Positions 25,835 to 34,223 of a DNA stretch of 64,000 bases are shown here, piece after piece (position 1 is the stretch's first letter; each line of letters starts with the position of its first letter). The notes under the pieces were generated by a model. That model saw only the letters and a program-made list of their open reading frames with translations, had not been told where the DNA came from and did not search any database. Origin of the DNA: RGIG3159 sp045640565 (lineage in GTDB: Bacteria; Bacillota; Clostridia; Oscillospirales; Oscillospiraceae); NCBI GenBank assembly GCA_045640565.1, contig JAZUFG010000095.1, positions 3,531 through 67,530 on the forward strand, written 5' to 3'. The translations under genes and the position numbers were made by a program.

Positions 25835-26680
25835 TCATAGGAGTTCCTCTTCCGGAATATTGTCTTCGGCAGCTTCTCTCCGGCGGCAGAATCCGTTCAG
25901 CAGAAACGGAAGAAGCGCAGAGATTCCGAAGATCAGAAGCGGCAGGGGCTTGTGAAGACCGTCATAAACAGAGAAACCGAGACCCTTTGTGAGCATATAG
26001 ACGGTTTCAAATACGAGAATGGCGGCAGCTGCAAGGATCTCTCCGAAAACGACCCACACAGATCGGGGAGAAAAGGCATAGTGTCTTTCTTCCCGCATCT
26101 GCATCTGCCAGTAGGGAAGGATTCTTTCGGGGATACAGCTCATAATGAGGAAAAGCACAATGCCGAGAAGTGCGGCGGAGAAGTTATTGGAGAAAATCAT
26201 CAGGAATGTGTTGACGGCGGCCATATCCCCGGTCCAATCGAAGCTGACAGCCAGAATGCAGGAACAGGTGACGACGGAAGAAAGGCCGCAGAGAAGATAA
26301 CGAAGGAACCAATGGGGAGAATGCAGGCCGGGAGCAGTCAGAGGGGATTCCCGAAGGGCAGCGCCTGTTTGTTCCCAAATATGATAAGGGATCCATGCAG
26401 ACGCAAAATTAGCCAAAAAGCCGGGAATGGAGAGAACAGTCAGGGAACCGCCGAGGTCACCGATCAGGTTGCCGATCGCACAGCCCCAGGCGCCTGCAGG
26501 CCCGAACCAGATACCGTAGCAGCAGGACAGCATATTGCAGATCCGGACCTCCGTGACTTCCGGGATAAAGACGATTCCGGACTTGAAGATAACAGACAAA
26601 AATGCAAAGGTCGCTGCGCAGAATGCCATGCTTTTAACCATGGATGGGTATTTTCCCATGCGGAAAAGTTCACTTTTCAC
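25835..26680 (-). CDS. Multi-pass membrane protein, ECF-substrate-subunit-like
   Basis: A 281-residue membrane protein with six or seven hydrophobic segments. The stretch VRICNMLSCCYGIWFGPAG followed by GNLIGDLGGSL resembles the helix-turn-helix of ECF transporter S components such as QueT or BioY relatives (aromatic, FGP, then GNLxxD). It is longer than those, with a charged cytoplasmic loop (QMQMREERHYAF) and a soluble C-terminal tail. The start is GTG at 26680, overlapping the upstream TGA (GTGA), with GGGGAGGT 7 bases before. It is the last gene of an operon with the SpoIIE-type phosphatase. A ligand-sensing or uptake role is possible but not shown. Confidence 0.5.
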   Translation of the reverse strand: MKSELFRMGKYPSMVKSMAFCAATFAFLSVIFKSGIVFIPEVTEVRICNMLSCCYGIWFGPAGAWGCAIGNLIGDLGGSLTVLSIPGFLANFASAWIPYHIWEQTGAALRESPLTAPGLHSPHWFLRYLLCGLSSVVTCSCILAVSFDWTGDMAAVNTFLMIFSNNFSAALLGIVLFLIMSCIPERILPYWQMQMREERHYAFSPRSVWVVFGEILAAAAILVFETVYMLTKGLGFSVYDGLHKPLPLLIFGISALLPFLLNGFCRRREAAEDNIPEEELL

Positions 26681-28422
26681 GGCTGTGTACCTCCCCGTAT
26701 CTGCAGCGTCAGGGTGTTGATATCACCGGAAGCGTAGCTATGAGACAGAACCCTGTTTTTCGTAAGGAAGATACCCATACCGCCGGGGGATCGCTCAGCA
26801 GGTGCGATTTTGATCGCAGGAGTCTGGGCTTCAAAGGGATCAAAGGAATGGCTGTCATCCTCAATTTGTAAAACAGGATTTTCAGAACGCGGCCAGACGG
26901 AAACGGTAATTTCCCCACTGCTGCCTTCCCGGTATCCGTAGCGGATGATATTAGAAACGATTTCTTCCAGAACAAGTTCCAAGTCGGCTATTGTGGCAGG
27001 ATTCAGTCCTGATGATGTTAAATCCGCATGGATCTGTTCGACTGCATCCGAAAAAGCGGGGATTTCATTTTTAAAACTGCAGCGCAGGGGAACTTCCTTG
27101 AGGCCGAAAGCGAAAATAGCAATATCATCCGATTGGGCGGCACCCTCTGTGAAGGTGCGGACTGCGCCGAGCAGAGATTTCTGAACTTTTTCGGCATCTG
27201 CCTGCGGAAGGTAGGAAAGGGCTTTCTCCAGTCGCTCGGACCCGAAAAGCTCTTGCCTTGGATTTTCGGCCTCTGTCACACCGTCTGTGTAGGAAAGAAG
27301 ATATTGTCCGGGGTGCAGCTGCAGGACAGCATTCCCGTAATGGGCATCTTTTCGGATCCCCAGTGCTGTTCCCCTGGGCCGTTCCATAGGGCTGGCTTTT
27401 TGGCCGGCTTCAATCAGATAGGGTGTCACATGCCCGGCGTTTGCATAGAGAAGTTCCCCGCTTTTCAGATCCAGAATACCCGCAAAAGCTGTTACAAACA
27501 TCTGTGCTTTATTGTTTTTGCAGAGCCGCTCATTCAGCGAGGAGAGAATTTCGTTCGGTGTCGAACAGCGGTGTGCAATTTCCTGAAAGAGGGTTTCTGC
27601 CCGGCTCATGGTGATAGAAGCGGGGATACCTTTGCCGGAAACGTCTCCGACGATGAACTTAAAATAGCGGCCGCCATCCAGAAGAAAACTGTAGAGATCA
27701 CCGCCGACGGCATAGGCTGCTTCCAGATAGGCAGAGAGGTCCAGCCGGGGATCAATGGAAAAATTGTCCTCCAGCAGAGAACGCTGTATTCTCTTGGCAA
27801 CGGCATTTTCAGATTTAGAAAAGCTTTCCTTTTCCCAGAATTCCTGCCGTTCATTCATATCGCTGATGATCAGGATAAAGGCGATGACGGCACAGCCGTT
27901 GATAACGATCATGGGAAAAGAAATCTTATAGATAATAGCCTTTGCTGCTTCTATAGGCCGCACAAGGAAAACGATCAGCAGCATGTGGCAGATCTCCAGG
28001 ATGCCGACAATGATGCCGGAGAAAACAGCATCCGTCTTTGGAAAACGCTTGCGGCAATAGAAGGAGGTCATAAAAGCCAACAGCATGGCACAAAGATCCG
28101 CTGCAAAAGTCTCTCCGGCGGTGAAGACAGATACGATCACCGTAGGAATCAGAACATAGAGAGAGATCAGGGGACCGAAGAGAAAGCCGGGCAGCACAAT
28201 TCCGGCGATTCTGGTATCCACATAGAGGCCGGAAGAAAAATGTGCCCGCAGAAGAACACCGTAGAGAGCGATGAAGAGAAAAACAGCCGAGGTAATCAGC
28301 CTTTTGGGGAGAGAGAGTTCCCGACCGTTACAAAGCTGAGAAAAAAAGCGTGCCCGGGAAAGCAGGTAGGAAAGGACAACGATCACGCTGGCTGTCTGGA
28401 CGAAATCAAGGACTAATTTCAT
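26677..28422 (-). CDS. Membrane SpoIIE-type PP2C phosphatase fused to RsbW-like kinase
   Basis: A 581-residue signalling protein in three parts. Residues ~1-195 hold about six membrane segments, including LYVDTRIAGIVLPGFLFGP, of the LytS 5TM type. Residues ~215-430 are a SpoIIE/RsbU phosphatase with metal Asp residues in VGGDLYSF, VGDVSGKG, SYTDGVTEAE and SDDIAIF. Residues ~440-581 are a GHKL ATPase of the anti-sigma kinase type, with N-box EEIVSNIIRYGY and a G-box-like PGGMGIFLTKN. Both enzymes of a partner-switching cycle are therefore on one chain, and the neighbouring STAS protein is the likely substrate. No sigma factor lies nearby. It is 15 bases after the STAS gene. Confidence 0.88.
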   Translation of the reverse strand: MKLVLDFVQTASVIVVLSYLLSRARFFSQLCNGRELSLPKRLITSAVFLFIALYGVLLRAHFSSGLYVDTRIAGIVLPGFLFGPLISLYVLIPTVIVSVFTAGETFAADLCAMLLAFMTSFYCRKRFPKTDAVFSGIIVGILEICHMLLIVFLVRPIEAAKAIIYKISFPMIVINGCAVIAFILIISDMNERQEFWEKESFSKSENAVAKRIQRSLLEDNFSIDPRLDLSAYLEAAYAVGGDLYSFLLDGGRYFKFIVGDVSGKGIPASITMSRAETLFQEIAHRCSTPNEILSSLNERLCKNNKAQMFVTAFAGILDLKSGELLYANAGHVTPYLIEAGQKASPMERPRGTALGIRKDAHYGNAVLQLHPGQYLLSYTDGVTEAENPRQELFGSERLEKALSYLPQADAEKVQKSLLGAVRTFTEGAAQSDDIAIFAFGLKEVPLRCSFKNEIPAFSDAVEQIHADLTSSGLNPATIADLELVLEEIVSNIIRYGYREGSSGEITVSVWPRSENPVLQIEDDSHSFDPFEAQTPAIKIAPAERSPGGMGIFLTKNRVLSHSYASGDINTLTLQIRGGTQP

Positions 28423-28437
28423 GGCCGTCCGATTTGC

Positions 28438-28737
28438 TTACACGATGGTGAAAAGTTCCGAAAATTCGGTCTCTTCAAGTACCTCCAGAACCTGGGCTTG
28501 CGGGTGCAGGATCGTCACGGAACCGTCCTTTTCGGAAACCGTGCGATAGAGCGTTAAAAGGGCGCGGACGCCTGCAGAGGTAATGAATGTGACATCCGTA
28601 AAATCCAGCTCAAAAATATTTCCGCTTTTTGCATAGGTCAGGAAGCACTGCTCAGCCTCCATGGCCCCTGCGATATCCAGCCGTCCCTTTAAAGTAACGG
28701 AAATGATACCATTAGCCTTAACGCCTTTAATTTCCAT
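28438..28737 (-). CDS. STAS-domain anti-sigma-factor antagonist (SpoIIAA/RsbV-like)
   Basis: A 99-residue single STAS domain. GRLDIAGAMEAE and the phosphorylation loop DVTFITSAGVRALL are characteristic; Ser in TSAG is the expected target of the kinase half of the next gene's product and of its phosphatase half. GGAGGTTTC precedes the ATG. It lies between the amidohydrolase gene (11 bases before) and the phosphatase/kinase gene (15 bases after), which supports co-transcription. Confidence 0.92.
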   Translation of the reverse strand: MEIKGVKANGIISVTLKGRLDIAGAMEAEQCFLTYAKSGNIFELDFTDVTFITSAGVRALLTLYRTVSEKDGSVTILHPQAQVLEVLEETEFSELFTIV

Positions 28738-28748
28738 GAGAAACCTCC

Positions 28749-30092
28749 TTATTGTTCCTGCAGTTCGGGAATTTTTGCTTTTTCAATGTCGCCGAGAATG
28801 CGGCAGCGGGATTTTTCGCACTCATAGAGGATCCGTTCCATGTCCAGAGTCGGATACTCGCCGTCCCGGTAGCAAATACGGCCGTCAACCATCGTCAGGA
28901 CCACATCGGTTCCCGAGGCGGAGTAGACCAGATTGTTCAGCAGATCATAATTGGGCTTCATATAGGGTTTGTCCGTATCCAGCACCGTAAGATCGGCCTT
29001 GAAGCCCTCCCGGATGAGGCCGCTGTCCTCCCGGCATTGGGCAAGAGCGCCGGCCCTTGTGGCTGCGTAGAGGGTTTCGGAGGGGGTGATCAGGGTCGGG
29101 TCGTAATTTGAGCCTTTTTGCAGAAGGTTGAAGAAACGCATTTCTTCTATCATATTCATATTGTTATTGCTTGCCACGCTGTCTGTGCCAATGGCCACAT
29201 TGACTCCCGCTGCCAAAAGGGAGGATACGGGGCAGATACCGCTGGCAAGCTTGGCATTGCTCTTGGGGCAGCTGGCAACCGTTACATGATGTTCCTTCAA
29301 AATTTCAATATCTTCATCATCAATATGGACACAGTGGGCTGCCACGGTAGGAACATCAAAAATTCCACAGTCGGAGAGGTAACGGACGGGGCTTCTGCGC
29401 TGATGGCGCTTGCGGCAGATATCTACTTCTCCCTGTGTTTCTGAGACATGGACATGCATGGTGGAATGATGCTCGGCAGCCGCTTCCGCCATGGCCTTTG
29501 CAACTTTTTCCGTGGTAGTGTACTCAGAATGCAGGGCAAACTCCACATGCAGCCGTCCGTTGTCGGCACCGTCATATTTTTCAATGGTCTCGAGAGTTTT
29601 TTTATAGACCGGCAGGTCATAATAAGAACTGTTGTCCATCCAACTGACGGAGTTGGAGAGGTTGGCCTTCGCACCGCTTGCGATCAGCGCACGGGCCTGA
29701 GGTTCCTGGCTGAGGTACATTTCGCTGCAGGCACCGATGCCGAAGCGGAACATTTCGGCTGTGCCCATCAGGGTAGCATAGTAGATATCATCATCTGTCA
29801 GATGGGCTTCAAAGGGGAAAATACGCCCCTGCAGCCAATCCATCAGGGGGAGGTTTTCACCGAAACCTCGCATGAGGAACATGGGCAGATGGGTATGGGT
29901 ATTATAAAATGCCGGAATCAGCATCCGGTCCTTGCCGGAGTAGATTTCGCCGAAATCTTCCAGCGGCGGCTGATCGGAAACGTAGGCGATCCGGTCTCCT
30001 TTGATGCCTACATACATATGTTCCCGGAGCCGGAACGCATCATCTACCATGGTAATATCGTGAAAAAGCAAAGAAATCGCCCTCTTTCGCAT
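28749..30092 (-). CDS. Amidohydrolase, MTA/SAH-deaminase or chlorohydrolase type
   Basis: A 447-residue metal-dependent deaminase of the TrzN/MtaD/SsnA group. Metal motifs are NTHTHLPM (HxH), HVHVSETQGE, VAAHCVH and IGTDSVASNN. PAFYNTHTHLPMFLMRGFGE and GEVD are typical of enzymes acting on S-adenosylhomocysteine, methylthioadenosine or guanine-like rings. The substrate is not decided. The ATG at 30092 has no ribosome site. AGAGGG lies 8 bases before an in-frame TTG at 30071, which may be the true start. It is the first gene of the STAS/phosphatase operon, an unusual partner for such a module. Confidence 0.85.
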   Translation of the reverse strand: MRKRAISLLFHDITMVDDAFRLREHMYVGIKGDRIAYVSDQPPLEDFGEIYSGKDRMLIPAFYNTHTHLPMFLMRGFGENLPLMDWLQGRIFPFEAHLTDDDIYYATLMGTAEMFRFGIGACSEMYLSQEPQARALIASGAKANLSNSVSWMDNSSYYDLPVYKKTLETIEKYDGADNGRLHVEFALHSEYTTTEKVAKAMAEAAAEHHSTMHVHVSETQGEVDICRKRHQRRSPVRYLSDCGIFDVPTVAAHCVHIDDEDIEILKEHHVTVASCPKSNAKLASGICPVSSLLAAGVNVAIGTDSVASNNNMNMIEEMRFFNLLQKGSNYDPTLITPSETLYAATRAGALAQCREDSGLIREGFKADLTVLDTDKPYMKPNYDLLNNLVYSASGTDVVLTMVDGRICYRDGEYPTLDMERILYECEKSRCRILGDIEKAKIPELQEQ

Positions 30093-30130
30093 AAAAATCG
30101 GTTTTTCATGACGTGGAAGCTTTGAAATTC

Positions 30131-30159
30131 ATTCTAGCACATTCTCTTTTCTCTGACAA
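30131..30159 (-). promoter_or_regulatory. Predicted promoter of the amidohydrolase-STAS-phosphatase operon
   Basis: Minus-strand TTGTCA (30159-30154), 17 bases, TAGAAT (30136-30131), with TG one base before the -10. Confidence 0.65.
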
Positions 30160-30194
30160 GGCCGGGCGGCGCAAAGGCAAGGGCCGCGCTGCCC

Positions 30195-31232
30195 TCAGCG
30201 CAGAATGTGGGTAAGGCGGAACTGTTCTCTTGTGGAGAGAACTTCGGCAAAGGCGCCGCTGATGAGGGGCATCCGGGGAGGAAGATGGCCGATATCCAGG
30301 TCCAAAAGGATGGGAAGGTCCATATCCCCCAGGGTATCTAAAACGGCATTGATCCGGTCCACGCCCATATAGTCCTCTGCAAAATGAAGGGGGCGGCCGA
30401 TGAGGAATCCCTTTGCACAGGCAAACCAGCCCGCCTGCCTCAGCTGCCAAAGGCCTCTGCGGATAGACATGGGGTTGAGGTCGCAGGCCTCCAGGAACCA
30501 AAGGACTCCGTCCTCTTTGTATTTTTGATTAAAGGCATCGGTTTTGTCATAGGGAGTGCCTAGAAGCATCAGGAGGCAGTCCAGGCAGCCGCCTAAAAGG
30601 CGGCCGGAAACGCGGATTTCGCCTGTTTCCTCCCGTTTGCCGATAAACTGTCTTCGGCAGTCTGCCTCCGTATAAGGAGTGGGTGCAAGAGGGTCCTCCG
30701 CTTCCGGAGCTTCCGGGGAAACAAAGAAAGGATAGTTCCGGAGGGTCAGATTTTTTCCCGTGAGAAGATTATAGGAATCCTGAATGGAGTCGTCCCAAGG
30801 AATCTGACCAAAAGCGGGAGCACAGCTGCCGTAGATTGCGGCAGTGTCGCAAAGGGTGGGCAGGGTGAAGGTAAGGTGTGTGTTGTCGGAGTATCCCATA
30901 TACCATTTTGCCCTTGCCCGGGCGATGCCGGGAAAGTCAAAATAGGGCAAGTCCTCGCACATGGTTTCACCGCCGCCGCAGGAGAGGATGACGGAGCAGT
31001 CTTCTTCCATAAAAAAGCGGTTGACCTCGGCGGCACAGGACTGGGGGCTGCTGCTTTTTCCCACGCCGGAGTTTTCATAGACATTGGGGCCCAAAATGTT
31101 TTGGTATCCCTTTTCCTGCAGAACCTTGAGAGCATTTTCAAAGAGACTGTGATAGGGCTCAATAACGCAGCCGAAGGAGGGGGCAACATAGCCGATTTTC
31201 TGTCCCGATTTCAAAAATTCAGGATAGCGCAT
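30195..31232 (-). CDS. S66-family LD-carboxypeptidase / MccF-like peptidase
   Basis: A 345-residue serine peptidase without a signal peptide. KIGYVAPSFG starts the family fold, SCGGGE forms the oxyanion region, the nucleophile is in MGYSDNTHL, the Glu in WFLEACDLNP and the His in LDIGHLPPRM. Members either trim tetrapeptides in cytoplasmic murein recycling or cleave peptide-nucleotide toxins such as microcin C (MccF). The length and the WFLEACDLNP segment lean toward MccF-like members. The start has AAGGAGA ten bases upstream and overlaps the nucleotidase gene by 14 bases. Confidence 0.85.
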   Translation of the reverse strand: MRYPEFLKSGQKIGYVAPSFGCVIEPYHSLFENALKVLQEKGYQNILGPNVYENSGVGKSSSPQSCAAEVNRFFMEEDCSVILSCGGGETMCEDLPYFDFPGIARARAKWYMGYSDNTHLTFTLPTLCDTAAIYGSCAPAFGQIPWDDSIQDSYNLLTGKNLTLRNYPFFVSPEAPEAEDPLAPTPYTEADCRRQFIGKREETGEIRVSGRLLGGCLDCLLMLLGTPYDKTDAFNQKYKEDGVLWFLEACDLNPMSIRRGLWQLRQAGWFACAKGFLIGRPLHFAEDYMGVDRINAVLDTLGDMDLPILLDLDIGHLPPRMPLISGAFAEVLSTREQFRLTHILR

Positions 31233-31788
31233 CTTTTTCCGTCTCCTTTACGATCTTGCAGATTTCTTCATAGACTTCATCCCAGCTGTCGGCCCGGACG
31301 GCACCTACGCTGCCCGCATCAAAGCTTTTATTATGGCTCCGGGTAAAGAGGATCTTTCGGAAGCTGCCTCCGGAAAAATTGTGGGGACCGTCATCAATCA
31401 GGATGTCTCCCCGGATCATGGATTTGTTGTAAGTAACGATAACATGATGCCAGTCAATATAGGGGAAATTCGGGAAGAGAACGGTCTCCATCTTCTTGCG
31501 GAGAGTCTGATACTTTGTGGCTGTGACGATGTAGATCTCATGCCCATCCCGGATGAGCTTCCGCAGCACTTCGTCGGCACCGGGCATAGGTTTTACATAA
31601 TCCCAAAGCGCCTCCTCCACTTCTACGGCATAAACCTGCTCTTCTGTCAGAGTGGGGAAGGCCGTAGAGATATCCCAGCAGGCCACATCCTCATATTTTG
31701 TGTCGGTCCCGTAGCGTTCGTTCAGGAGGGCAACCCAACCTGCCACCAATTGCTCGAGAACATCGTCCATATCTACTAAAATGGTCAT
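31219..31788 (-). CDS. 5'(3')-deoxyribonucleotidase-like HAD phosphatase
   Basis: A 189-residue HAD-superfamily phosphatase of the NT5C type. The nucleophile loop ILVDMDDVLEQ (DxDxV), the Thr in IVTATKY, the Lys in YNKSMI and the acidic ILIDDGPHNF motif are in order. NT5C enzymes dephosphorylate deoxynucleoside monophosphates. AGGAGGA lies 6 bases before the ATG. Its 3' end overlaps the S66 peptidase gene and it follows the P1 peptidase gene by 18 bases. Confidence 0.85.
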   Translation of the reverse strand: MTILVDMDDVLEQLVAGWVALLNERYGTDTKYEDVACWDISTAFPTLTEEQVYAVEVEEALWDYVKPMPGADEVLRKLIRDGHEIYIVTATKYQTLRKKMETVLFPNFPYIDWHHVIVTYNKSMIRGDILIDDGPHNFSGGSFRKILFTRSHNKSFDAGSVGAVRADSWDEVYEEICKIVKETEKDALS

Positions 31789-31806
31789 AGCCGTCCTCCT
31801 AAGGGA

Positions 31807-32838
31807 CTAAAAGGGGTAATCTTTCAGGGAATAAATTTTACCCTGAAAGCCTTCAACGCTTTTTCCGTGGTCCAGAGAGGAAATCAGTGCCTCCTCTAAA
31901 GCTTCCACAGAGGCTTCAAAAATGGGGTCCAGGTCGTCGTCATAAAGCATTGTGATCTGCTTGGTCTTTGCGGGGGCAAAATGCTCGATTTTGTTGGCTG
32001 TGGAAAAGGCAATGGCAATATCCCCGCTGCCGTTGGCAGAGAAGGTCCCGGTCCTTGCCATGGCATGGGCTGCCCGATTGGCCACCCGCTTGAGCTGCCG
32101 GTCCAGAAGAGGAGCATCTGTGGCGATGAGGAGGATACAGGACCCCATATCCTTTTCCCGCTGCTCGGCGGCCTCTACCCGCAGGCCCACCCGGTCTCCG
32201 CCGATATTCAGGCATTGCTTGGGCCCATAATTTGTCATCACCAGAGTGCCGACGGTATAACGCTGGTCTCCGATGGGGACCAGGCGGGAGGCAGAGCCGA
32301 TACCTCCCTTCAGACCCATCATCTTCATACCGGTTCCGGCACCGACGGGGCCCTCTTCAAAATCTGCGGAAGCAGAGGCAATGGCTTCAAAAGCATCCTC
32401 CTCCGTCACATGGAGGCCCCGGATATCATTCAGCTTGGCGTCGTTGCATTCGGTTACCAGCACATTGACCGTACCGGTGGAAAGGCCGATTTCCGGATTC
32501 TCCCGGAGGCTGTATTTCACCCCGGCGGTGAGGACCGTACCCACGGAAAGGGTGTTCGTCAGGAAGATAGGGCTCTCCAGAGTTCCCAGCTCAGCCATCT
32601 GCACCAAGCCAACGGATTTGCCGAAGCCGTTGATAACACTTGCTGCGGCAAAGAGTTTTTCCTTGAAAATATTTCCCGGATGGGGCAGAAGGACGCTGAC
32701 GCCGGTGTTGATCTTTCCGTCCTCCGAGCGCAGGGTCTTGTGGCCGACGGTCACGCCTGCCACATCGGAAATGAGATTTCTTTCGCCTTTTTCATAGCGG
32801 GCATAGAGGGAATATTCCTCCGGATGCTGTAAGCCCAT
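31807..32838 (-). CDS. P1-family self-processing aminopeptidase (DmpA-like)
   Basis: A 343-residue Ntn-hydrolase precursor. ISDVAGVTVGHKTL opens the family fold, GAGTGMKMMGLKGGIGSASR is the conserved central block, and TGTFSANGSGDIAIAFSTAN contains the Gly-Ser autocleavage site that exposes the catalytic Ser. It would release N-terminal residues from small peptides or amides, probably in the cytoplasm as no signal is seen. GGGAGGA precedes the chosen ATG at 32838; a longer upstream frame overlaps the ackA terminator. It heads a three-gene run with the nucleotidase and S66 peptidase. Confidence 0.9.
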   Translation of the reverse strand: MGLQHPEEYSLYARYEKGERNLISDVAGVTVGHKTLRSEDGKINTGVSVLLPHPGNIFKEKLFAAASVINGFGKSVGLVQMAELGTLESPIFLTNTLSVGTVLTAGVKYSLRENPEIGLSTGTVNVLVTECNDAKLNDIRGLHVTEEDAFEAIASASADFEEGPVGAGTGMKMMGLKGGIGSASRLVPIGDQRYTVGTLVMTNYGPKQCLNIGGDRVGLRVEAAEQREKDMGSCILLIATDAPLLDRQLKRVANRAAHAMARTGTFSANGSGDIAIAFSTANKIEHFAPAKTKQITMLYDDDLDPIFEASVEALEEALISSLDHGKSVEGFQGKIYSLKDYPF

Positions 32839-32873
32839 GGTTTTGTCCTCCCAGAGAGATAGATAATAGAAAA

Positions 32874-32907
32874 TTCCCCGCAGGGGAGATGATCTCCTGC
32901 GGGGGAA
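32874..32907 (-). terminator. Hairpin downstream of ackA
   Basis: A GC-rich inverted repeat (arms 32874-32890 and 32892-32907, small bulges) lies 15 bases past the ackA stop. The minus-strand T-run after it is short (TTTCTATT), so some read-through to the P1 peptidase gene is likely. Confidence 0.6.
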
Positions 32908-32921
32908 AAGAAGTCGCTTTC

Positions 32922-34118
32922 TTACTTTACAAGAGCCATGGTATCCTGTGCGATCATCAGCTCTTCGTTGGTGGGGATGACCCAAACGGTAACCTTGGAA
33001 TCGTCAGCGGAGATGATGCGCTCTTCGCCCCGGAGAGCATTCTTGGCAGGATCCAGCTTGACGCCGAGGAATTCCAGACCTTCGCAGATGGAAGCGCGCA
33101 TGGCGGAGGAGTTTTCACCAACACCGGCGGTGAAGACCAGGCAGTCCAGGCCGCCCAGAGCTGCAGCGTAGGCGCCGATGTACTTGCGAACTTCGTATGC
33201 GAACTTATCCAGAGCCAGGCGGGCAGCTTCGTTGCCTTCTGCTGCGGCAGCGTCCAGATCACGGAAGTCGGAGGATACGCCGTTGGAGAGAGCCAGAACG
33301 CCGGACTTCTTGTTCAGCATGGTCAGGCAGTCGTCAGCGGACATATTGTATTTGTTCATGATGAACTGAGCAACGCAGGTGTCAATGTCACCGGCGCGGG
33401 TTCCCATAGGAACACCGGCGAGAGGGCTCAGACCCATGGAGGTATCCTGGCACTTGCCGTCCTTCACTGCGGAGAGGGAGGAGCCGTTGCCCAGGTGGCA
33501 GTTGATGATCTTCAGCTCGGAAGCGGGCTTGCCCATGAGAGCGATGGCGCGCTTGGTGACATAGCGGTGAGAGGTGCCGTGGAAGCCGTAGCGGCGGAGA
33601 TGGTCCTCTTCATAATACTTGGTGGGAATGGCATAACGGTATGCCTTGGGGGGCATGGTCATGTGGAAAGCAGTATCGAAAACAGCGACCTGGGGCTTGC
33701 CGGGCATGGCCTTCTCGCAGGCTTCAATGCCCATGAGGTTAGCGGGGTTGTGGAGAGGTCCGAGGGGGATGCATTCGCGGATGGCGTCCTTGCAGGCCTC
33801 ATTGACCAGGCAGGATTCCACGAATTTGTCGCCGCCGTGGAGGACGCGGTGACCGACAGCGTCGATCTCGTCAACGGAAGCGATGACACCGTCAGCGGGG
33901 TCAACCAGAATGGCCATGACGGCTTCAATGGCTTCCTTATGGGTGGGCATGGGGATTTCTTTTTCAACCTTGCTGCCCTTCACAAGAGCTTTGTGGGTCA
34001 GGCGGCCGTCAATGCCGATGCGCTCGCAGAGGCCCTTGGCGAAAACTTCACCGGATTCGGGGTCCATGAGCTGGTACTTCAGGGAAGAGCTGCCTGCGTT
34101 GATAACAAGAATCTTCAT
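32922..34118 (-). CDS. ackA: Acetate kinase
   Basis: A 398-residue acetate kinase, the usual length, converting acetyl phosphate and ADP to acetate and ATP in fermentation. Signatures are VINAGSSSLKYQL at the start, HRVLHGGDKF, FDTAFHMTMP, the HGTSHRYV block, NCHLGNGSS and TAGVGENS. The ATG at 34118 has GGAGAAAT upstream. No phosphotransacetylase gene is adjacent or in this window, so acetyl phosphate must be made from a gene elsewhere. Confidence 0.97.
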   Translation of the reverse strand: MKILVINAGSSSLKYQLMDPESGEVFAKGLCERIGIDGRLTHKALVKGSKVEKEIPMPTHKEAIEAVMAILVDPADGVIASVDEIDAVGHRVLHGGDKFVESCLVNEACKDAIRECIPLGPLHNPANLMGIEACEKAMPGKPQVAVFDTAFHMTMPPKAYRYAIPTKYYEEDHLRRYGFHGTSHRYVTKRAIALMGKPASELKIINCHLGNGSSLSAVKDGKCQDTSMGLSPLAGVPMGTRAGDIDTCVAQFIMNKYNMSADDCLTMLNKKSGVLALSNGVSSDFRDLDAAAAEGNEAARLALDKFAYEVRKYIGAYAAALGGLDCLVFTAGVGENSSAMRASICEGLEFLGVKLDPAKNALRGEERIISADDSKVTVWVIPTNEELMIAQDTMALVK

Positions 34119-34223
34119 GAGTATTTCTCCTATATAAAATATTTTTATTTTCAAATTGAGCCAAACTATTTTACTCTATTTTTCCCCTTTCTTCAAGAGG
34201 AAAAGAGCGGAAAAGCGGATTTT

